64,000 nucleotides of DNA, from positions 7,473,001 through 7,537,000 of the forward strand of contig NZ_CP137573.1 of assembly GCF_033343995.1 (NCBI RefSeq), written 5' to 3'. A program made the position numbers and the translations under genes. The notes beneath the pieces were generated by a model. The model had not been told where the DNA came from and did not search any database. It worked only from the letters and a program-made list of their open reading frames with translations. Shown here one piece after another: positions 59,831-64,000 of the stretch. Position 1 is the first letter of the stretch. Every line of letters begins with the position of its first letter. The DNA comes from Streptomyces sp. HUAS YS2. Lineage in GTDB: Bacteria > Actinomycetota > Actinomycetes > Streptomycetales > Streptomycetaceae.

Positions 59831-61351
59831 TCAGGACTCGTGGCCGTGGCCGTGGCCGTGGGAGTGGCCGGGGACGAGGTCGGGGTCGGCCACGCCGGGG
59901 CGCTCCTGCCAGAACGCCGGCGCCCACAGGCGTCGCGCGAACATGGCCAGGACGCCGGCGAGCGAGATGCTGATGCCGATGACGAGAGGGGGTCCGAGGC
60001 CGAACCACGAGGTGCCGCTGTACGAGTTCTCCGGGTCGGACATGTCCATGACCGACCGCACCAGCAGCCAGGTCAGCAGACCTGCGCCGACCAGCGGCCC
60101 GACGCCGATCAGCAGGAAGTTGTGCACGCTCTCCAGGAGATGACGGCGGTAGTAGACGACGCAGGCCAGGCCGGTGAGCGCGTAGTAGAAGGAGATCAGC
60201 AGCGACAGCGCGGTCAGCGAGTCGAAGAGGGCGTTGTCGCTGATCCGGCTGACCACGAGGTACCAGGCGATGGCGATGCCGGCGACCCACCACGTACTCA
60301 CGTCCGGGGTGCGGTGGCGCGGGCTGATGTGGGCGTAGTGCTCGGGCAGCGCACGGCGGCGGGCCATGGACAGTGCGGTCCGCGACGCGGGGATGATCGT
60401 GGTCTGGGTGGAGGCGATGGCGGACGTGGAGACCGCCAGCAGCAGCACCCAGTCCCAGCCGCCCAGCACGTCCGTGGCGAGCTGGGCGAAGATGAACTCC
60501 TCTTCGTCGGCGTTCTCGGCCAGGAACGCCGGGCCCGCGTAGGCCACCACCGCGAAGGCCACGGACACGTAGCTGACCAGGAGGATGACGGTGGACCAGA
60601 GCCCTGCCTTGCCCGGGGCGGTCGCGGAGTCCTCGACCTCCTCGGTCAGGTTGACCGCGGATTCCCACCCCCAGTACGCGAACACGCCGAGGAGCAGTCC
60701 CCCGGTCAGCGCCGCACCGCCCGCCCCGAAGGGGTTCAGCCAGCTGAAGGCCGGATCGATCTCGTCGTACTTGCTGGTCCCGTCGTAGACCTTGTACAGA
60801 GCCACGGCCACGAAGACGAGCAGGCAGGCGACCTGCGCCAGGATGAGCACGTTCTGAACATGGGCCGACAGCTCGGTGCCGATGACGCACACGGCCGTCA
60901 TCACCAGGATGAGCAGCACCGTGAGCAACTGGCGTACGAAAGTGTTGTCCACCCAGCTGTCGAGGCCGAAGGCGAGCAGCGCGAAGCTCACGGCCACATC
61001 GGCGAGCGAGCCGACGACCAGGACTCCGGTCATCGCGATGGCCCAGCCGCCCAGCCAGCCGGCCCAGGGGCCCATGGCGCGGGTGACCCAGGAGAAGGTC
61101 GTGCCGCAGTCCTGGTCGACCCGGTTCAGGTAGTAGAAGGCCGAGGCGATCAGCAGCATCGGCACGAAGGACGCCAGCATCACGCCCGGCGCGTAGATCC
61201 CCACGAGTGCCACGACGGGGCCGATGATGGCCGCGAGGGAGTAGGCGGGGGAGGTGGAGTTGAGCCCGATGACCAGGGCGTCGACAAATCCGATCGCGTC
61301 GGGCTTCAGCCCCACGGGTCGCCCGGCGGGCGCGGCATCCTCGGCCGTCAT
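59831..61351 (-). CDS. APC-family amino acid/polyamine permease
   Basis: This 506-residue protein has about 12 membrane segments. The first carries VIGLNSTSPAYSLAAIIGPV, the substrate/ion loop of APC transporters, followed by DCGTTFSWVTRAMGPWAGWL, a conserved cytoplasmic motif, and GVFAYWGWESAVNLTEEVED. The C-terminal tail ends in a His-rich HSHGHGHGHES. The ATG at 61351 follows GAGGGAAC; ATGs at 61402 and 61429 are also in frame. It probably imports an amino acid or amine. Confidence 0.92.
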   Translation of the reverse strand: MTAEDAAPAGRPVGLKPDAIGFVDALVIGLNSTSPAYSLAAIIGPVVALVGIYAPGVMLASFVPMLLIASAFYYLNRVDQDCGTTFSWVTRAMGPWAGWLGGWAIAMTGVLVVGSLADVAVSFALLAFGLDSWVDNTFVRQLLTVLLILVMTAVCVIGTELSAHVQNVLILAQVACLLVFVAVALYKVYDGTSKYDEIDPAFSWLNPFGAGGAALTGGLLLGVFAYWGWESAVNLTEEVEDSATAPGKAGLWSTVILLVSYVSVAFAVVAYAGPAFLAENADEEEFIFAQLATDVLGGWDWVLLLAVSTSAIASTQTTIIPASRTALSMARRRALPEHYAHISPRHRTPDVSTWWVAGIAIAWYLVVSRISDNALFDSLTALSLLISFYYALTGLACVVYYRRHLLESVHNFLLIGVGPLVGAGLLTWLLVRSVMDMSDPENSYSGTSWFGLGPPLVIGISISLAGVLAMFARRLWAPAFWQERPGVADPDLVPGHSHGHGHGHES

Positions 61352-61532
61352 GTTCCCTCGTTCCCGTCGGGCCGGAAAGAGCGGCGAGACGTCTGCCGTC
61401 ATCGTAGGAAGGGTGGACCGGACACGCATGTGCAGCGGGCACCCGGGTGAGCAGGACCTCGCGGCGGTGCTCGGCCGGGCCGCCCGTACGCCGGCGGTGT
61501 CCGAGCGTCGAGCCGGGCCGCCGTACGGGGAG

Positions 61533-62381
61533 CTAGCGGGCGCGCCGCTCCTCGCCGGTGAGCGCCGGGACCAACTGTGTCTCCTCGTAGGCGAAGTGCT
61601 CCTCCAGGCGGGCGGCGAGCCGGTCCACCTCGGCCCTCAGGGTGTCCGGGGCGGCGTCGGAGGTCAGCAGGGCCTCCAGCTCCTCGACCGTGCGGGCGAC
61701 GACCTCGTGCTCGCGGCGCATCCGGTCCAGGGCGTCGGACAGGTCGGGGAACTGTCGCTCCAGGAGGTCGAAGACGCCGTCCTCGTTGTGATGGTGGGCG
61801 TGCAGTGCGCCGCAGAACGACAGGCAGTGGCGGGCGAGCTGCCTGCCGATCGTCCGAGAGGCGCCCAATCCCTCGCGGACGGCGGCGAGTTCGGCACGCA
61901 GCTCGTCGTGGACCTTCGTGAGGTGCGCGGCGATCGCCCGGTGGCGCGCCGGGTCCGACAGGTCCACCCGGTGCAGCGCGACCACCGGTATGACGCGGTC
62001 GGTGCCGTCCTGGTAGGCGCCGAACGCCGGGTCCCGCGCGGCCTGTTCGGCGTACAACCGGTCGCGCTCCGCGCCCTCCGTGACCACCGCCGTCGCCGGG
62101 AAGCGCTCGACGGAGCCCTCCGGCGTGCCGAGCTCCACGGTCACGTGGGCGTCGGCGCTCAGATTGTGGAACCAGGCGGGGTGCTTCGGTCCGCCCGCGT
62201 TGGAGGCGAAGACGAGGAGCCGCGCGCCGTCCCGTACGTACACAGTCGGGTTGGTGTGCGGGCGGCCGCTGCGCGCGCCGGTCGTGGTGAGCAGAAGTAA
62301 CTGCGCGCCCTCGAACATCCCGCCCACTCTGCCGCCGTTGGCCCGGAACTCCTCGATGACCCGCGCATTGAAATCGGACAT
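61533..62381 (-). CDS. F420-dependent nitroreductase (DDN-like) fused to a hemerythrin domain
   Basis: This 282-residue protein has two modules. Residues about 1-145 are a deazaflavin-dependent split-barrel (LLLLTTTGARSGRPHTNPTV, GGPKHPAWFHNLSADAHVTV). Residues about 148-275 are a hemerythrin four-helix bundle with HHHNEDGVF, the HxxV of HEVVARTVEEL, and HFAYEETQLVPAL supplying di-iron ligands. This suggests an oxygen-, NO- or redox-sensing reductase. The divergent MarR gene and shared palindrome point to redox- or ligand-dependent control. Confidence 0.9.
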   Translation of the reverse strand: MSDFNARVIEEFRANGGRVGGMFEGAQLLLLTTTGARSGRPHTNPTVYVRDGARLLVFASNAGGPKHPAWFHNLSADAHVTVELGTPEGSVERFPATAVVTEGAERDRLYAEQAARDPAFGAYQDGTDRVIPVVALHRVDLSDPARHRAIAAHLTKVHDELRAELAAVREGLGASRTIGRQLARHCLSFCGALHAHHHNEDGVFDLLERQFPDLSDALDRMRREHEVVARTVEELEALLTSDAAPDTLRAEVDRLAARLEEHFAYEETQLVPALTGEERRAR

Positions 62382-62420
62382 GGTTGTGCCCTCCGAGTAG
62401 CATCGATCCCGACAGATCTA

Positions 62421-62437
62421 TTTGCTTTGAAAGCAAA
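62421..62437. promoter_or_regulatory. MarR operator palindrome
   Basis: TTTGCTTT-G-AAAGCAAA is a perfect 17-base AT-rich palindrome in the 76-base gap between the divergent DDN-hemerythrin (start 62381) and MarR (start 62458) genes. It likely lets the MarR protein control both. Confidence 0.75.
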
Positions 62438-62457
62438 GCTAAATTGGAGGGTGCAGG

Positions 62458-62934
62458 GTGTCAACCGCTCACGAGAGCCGCGGCGGCTCCGCCGGGCCCG
62501 ACGTCGACGACGCCGTGCGTACGCTGCTGCTGCTCATGCCGCGCATGGTCGGCCGGGTCAAGCGCATCCGGATCCCCGAGGAGCTCCAGTCGCTGTCCCT
62601 CGCGCCGCGGCACCTCTCGCTGCTCGCCTACCTGCTGTTCGACGGGCCGCTCGGTGTCAACGAGCTCGCCGCCCGGCTGGAGGTCGCGCCCACCACCGTG
62701 AGCCTGATGGTCGGCGACCTCGCCAGGAAGGGTGTGCTGGAACGCGCCGAGGACCCGGCCGACCGGCGCCGCAAGATCGTGTCCATCGCCGAGGCGCACC
62801 GCGCGTCCATCGACGGCTGGCTCGGCCGCGGCGCGACCGCCTGGCAGGCCGCGCTCGCACCCCTCTCGGCCGCCGAGCGCGGGCTCTTCATCGACACCCT
62901 GGCCGCGTACGAGGCGGGGCTCGCGGAGGGCTGA
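62458..62934 (+). CDS. MarR-family transcriptional regulator
   Basis: This 158-residue protein starts at a GTG with GGAGGG upstream. The winged HTH region is LSLLAYLLFDGPLGVNELAA, RLEVAPTTVSLMVGDLARKG, with the wing ERAEDPADRRRKIVSIAEAH, then dimerisation helices. Next to the 17-base palindrome, it probably represses itself and the divergent DDN-hemerythrin gene. No redox cysteines are seen, so a small-molecule ligand is more likely. Confidence 0.9.
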   Translation: MSTAHESRGGSAGPDVDDAVRTLLLLMPRMVGRVKRIRIPEELQSLSLAPRHLSLLAYLLFDGPLGVNELAARLEVAPTTVSLMVGDLARKGVLERAEDPADRRRKIVSIAEAHRASIDGWLGRGATAWQAALAPLSAAERGLFIDTLAAYEAGLAEG

Positions 62935-63016
62935 ACCGGAGCGGCGGACACCGGCGGACCCGCGCCGCCCCTCACGTACAGTCGGAAGTCCCTTTCCGAG
63001 AAGGTGAGTTCACGCT

Positions 63017-64000
63017 GTGAGATACCGACTCTTCGGCACCACCGGATTACGCGTCTCCGAACTGATGCTGGGCGCCATGACCTTCGGTGAGCAGGGCGGC
63101 GTCGGCGCGTCGCCCGAGGAGTGCCGGCGCATCCTCGACCTCTACGACGACGCCGGCGGCAACGTCGTCGACACCGCGGTCAACTACCGCGGCGGCGAGA
63201 GCGAGCGGATCCTCGGCGAGCTGCTCGAGGGCCGCCGCGACCGGTTCGTGCTCGCCACCAAGTACTCCGTCACCCGGGACGGGAGCGACCCCAACGGTGG
63301 CGGCAACCACCGCAAGAACCTCATGCTGTCCCTCGAGACCAGCCTGCGCAGGCTGCGCACCGACCACCTCGACGTGTACTGGGTCCACATGTGGGACCGG
63401 CACACGCCCGTCGAGGAGACCATGCGCGCCCTCGACGACGCCGTGCGGGCCGGGAAGATCCTCTACGTCGGGATCTCGGACGCGCCCGCCTGGGTGGTCA
63501 GCCGGGCCAACACGCTTGCCGAGTGGCGCGGCTGGCAGCCGTTCGCCGGGCTCCAGGTCCCGTACAGCCTGCTCCAGCGGGACGTCGAGCGCGAGCTGCT
63601 GCCGATGGCCGAGGCGTACGGCATGACCGTCACCGCCTGGAGCCCGCTGGCCGGTGGCATCCTCTCCGGCAAGTACACCCGTCCCGGCGGCCCCGGCGGG
63701 AGCACCCGGCTCGCGGCGGACTCGCTGAGCGAGCGGGACCACACCGTCGCCGGCGCCGTGCAGCAGGCCGCCGACGAGCTGGGGGTGACGCCCTCCCAGG
63801 TCGCGCTGGCCTGGACGCGGGCCCGCTCGCGGGCCGTGGTGCCGATCGTCGGGGCCCGGTCGGCCGACCAGCTGAAGGACAACCTCGGCGCCCTGGAGGT
63901 GACCCTGCCGCCCTCGGTCGTCGAACGCCTTGAGGAGGCGACGGAGTTCCGGCTCGGCTTCCCCCGCGAGTTCGTCGACGGCAACGAGCGCTGGGTGTTC
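63017..64000 (+). CDS. Aldo/keto reductase (cut by window end)
   Basis: The GTG at 63017 starts MRYRLFGTTGLRVSELMLGA and the frame is open to the last base (328 codons), so only the C-terminus is missing. AKR features are VVDTAVNYRGGESERILGEL (Asp and Tyr), the Lys of LATKYSVTRDG, WVHMWDRHTPVEETMRALD with His, GISDAPAWVV, YSLLQRDVERELLPMAEAYG and IVGARSADQLKDNLGAL. It is an NADPH-dependent carbonyl reductase; the substrate is unknown. Confidence 0.93.
   Translation, partial: MRYRLFGTTGLRVSELMLGAMTFGEQGGVGASPEECRRILDLYDDAGGNVVDTAVNYRGGESERILGELLEGRRDRFVLATKYSVTRDGSDPNGGGNHRKNLMLSLETSLRRLRTDHLDVYWVHMWDRHTPVEETMRALDDAVRAGKILYVGISDAPAWVVSRANTLAEWRGWQPFAGLQVPYSLLQRDVERELLPMAEAYGMTVTAWSPLAGGILSGKYTRPGGPGGSTRLAADSLSERDHTVAGAVQQAADELGVTPSQVALAWTRARSRAVVPIVGARSADQLKDNLGALEVTLPPSVVERLEEATEFRLGFPREFVDGNERWVF

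Noticed and set aside
57657..61442. A 1261-codon minus-strand open frame
   Set aside because: It is a shadow of the nitronate monooxygenase and acyl-CoA synthetase genes and is out of frame with the real APC permease.
1..64000. tRNA, rRNA or CRISPR
   Set aside because: No cloverleaf with a GGTTCGAATCC-type arm and no regularly spaced direct repeats were recognised by eye.

Overview
The window is very G+C rich, with third-position G/C, frequent GTG and TTG starts, purine-rich ribosome sites, a Tat-exported lipoprotein-like hydrolase, F420-type oxidoreductases and a tdh-kbl pair. This fits an actinomycete, most likely a Streptomyces chromosome. I recognise no rRNA, tRNA or CRISPR.

Region 1 (1-16.2 kb) opens with the tail of an IS5-type transposase and then holds a stress island resembling the DosR/OsdR (dormancy, low oxygen) regulons of mycobacteria and Streptomyces. 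It has nicotinate phosphoribosyltransferase, three CBS-BON proteins, a beta-CASP metallo-hydrolase, an Acg-type nitroreductase, two universal stress proteins, a cation P-type ATPase, and a DevS/DevR-like GAF sensor kinase and response regulator. GGNCC-type palindromes recur at its promoters. The island is decaying: the kinase is frameshifted at both ends, one cyclic-nucleotide-binding gene is a multiply broken pseudogene and another has lost its 3' end, a universal stress protein has lost most of one domain, a sedolisin protease has an internal stop, and only the tail of a GH65 phosphorylase remains.

Region 2 (16.2-27.5 kb) is defence-like. A PycTM-like membrane protein is followed by a tightly overlapping operon: Crp/Fnr regulator, class III cyclase-like protein, P-loop-like NTPase with helical C-terminus, and two unknown proteins. 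The cyclase-like protein (C-terminus) and the NTPase (N-terminal region) share an almost identical short motif around SHxGEHGIQAYN, the layout of an amyloid-type effector/receptor pair. Next come a DUF4365 gene broken by an in-frame TGA with a coupled partner, and a large HTH-STAND-Sel1/TPR protein.

Region 3 (27.9-64 kb) is compact and mostly intact. It contains a MarR-controlled enolase paralogue, PpnP, a cation/proton antiporter, a SpoIIE phosphatase fused to a kinase-like ATPase domain, a lipid-kinase-type protein, a flavin monoamine oxidase with a TetR neighbour, a MoxR/VWA-metallopeptidase operon, F420- and FAD-dependent oxidoreductases with MarR or TetR regulators and visible operators, a Ser/Thr kinase with TPR repeats, threonine catabolism (tdh-kbl) next to a LysR regulator, an S33 peptidase, a Tat-exported serine hydrolase, a nitronate monooxygenase/acyl-CoA synthetase pair, an APC permease, an F420 nitroreductase-hemerythrin fusion with a divergent MarR, and an aldo/keto reductase cut by the window end.
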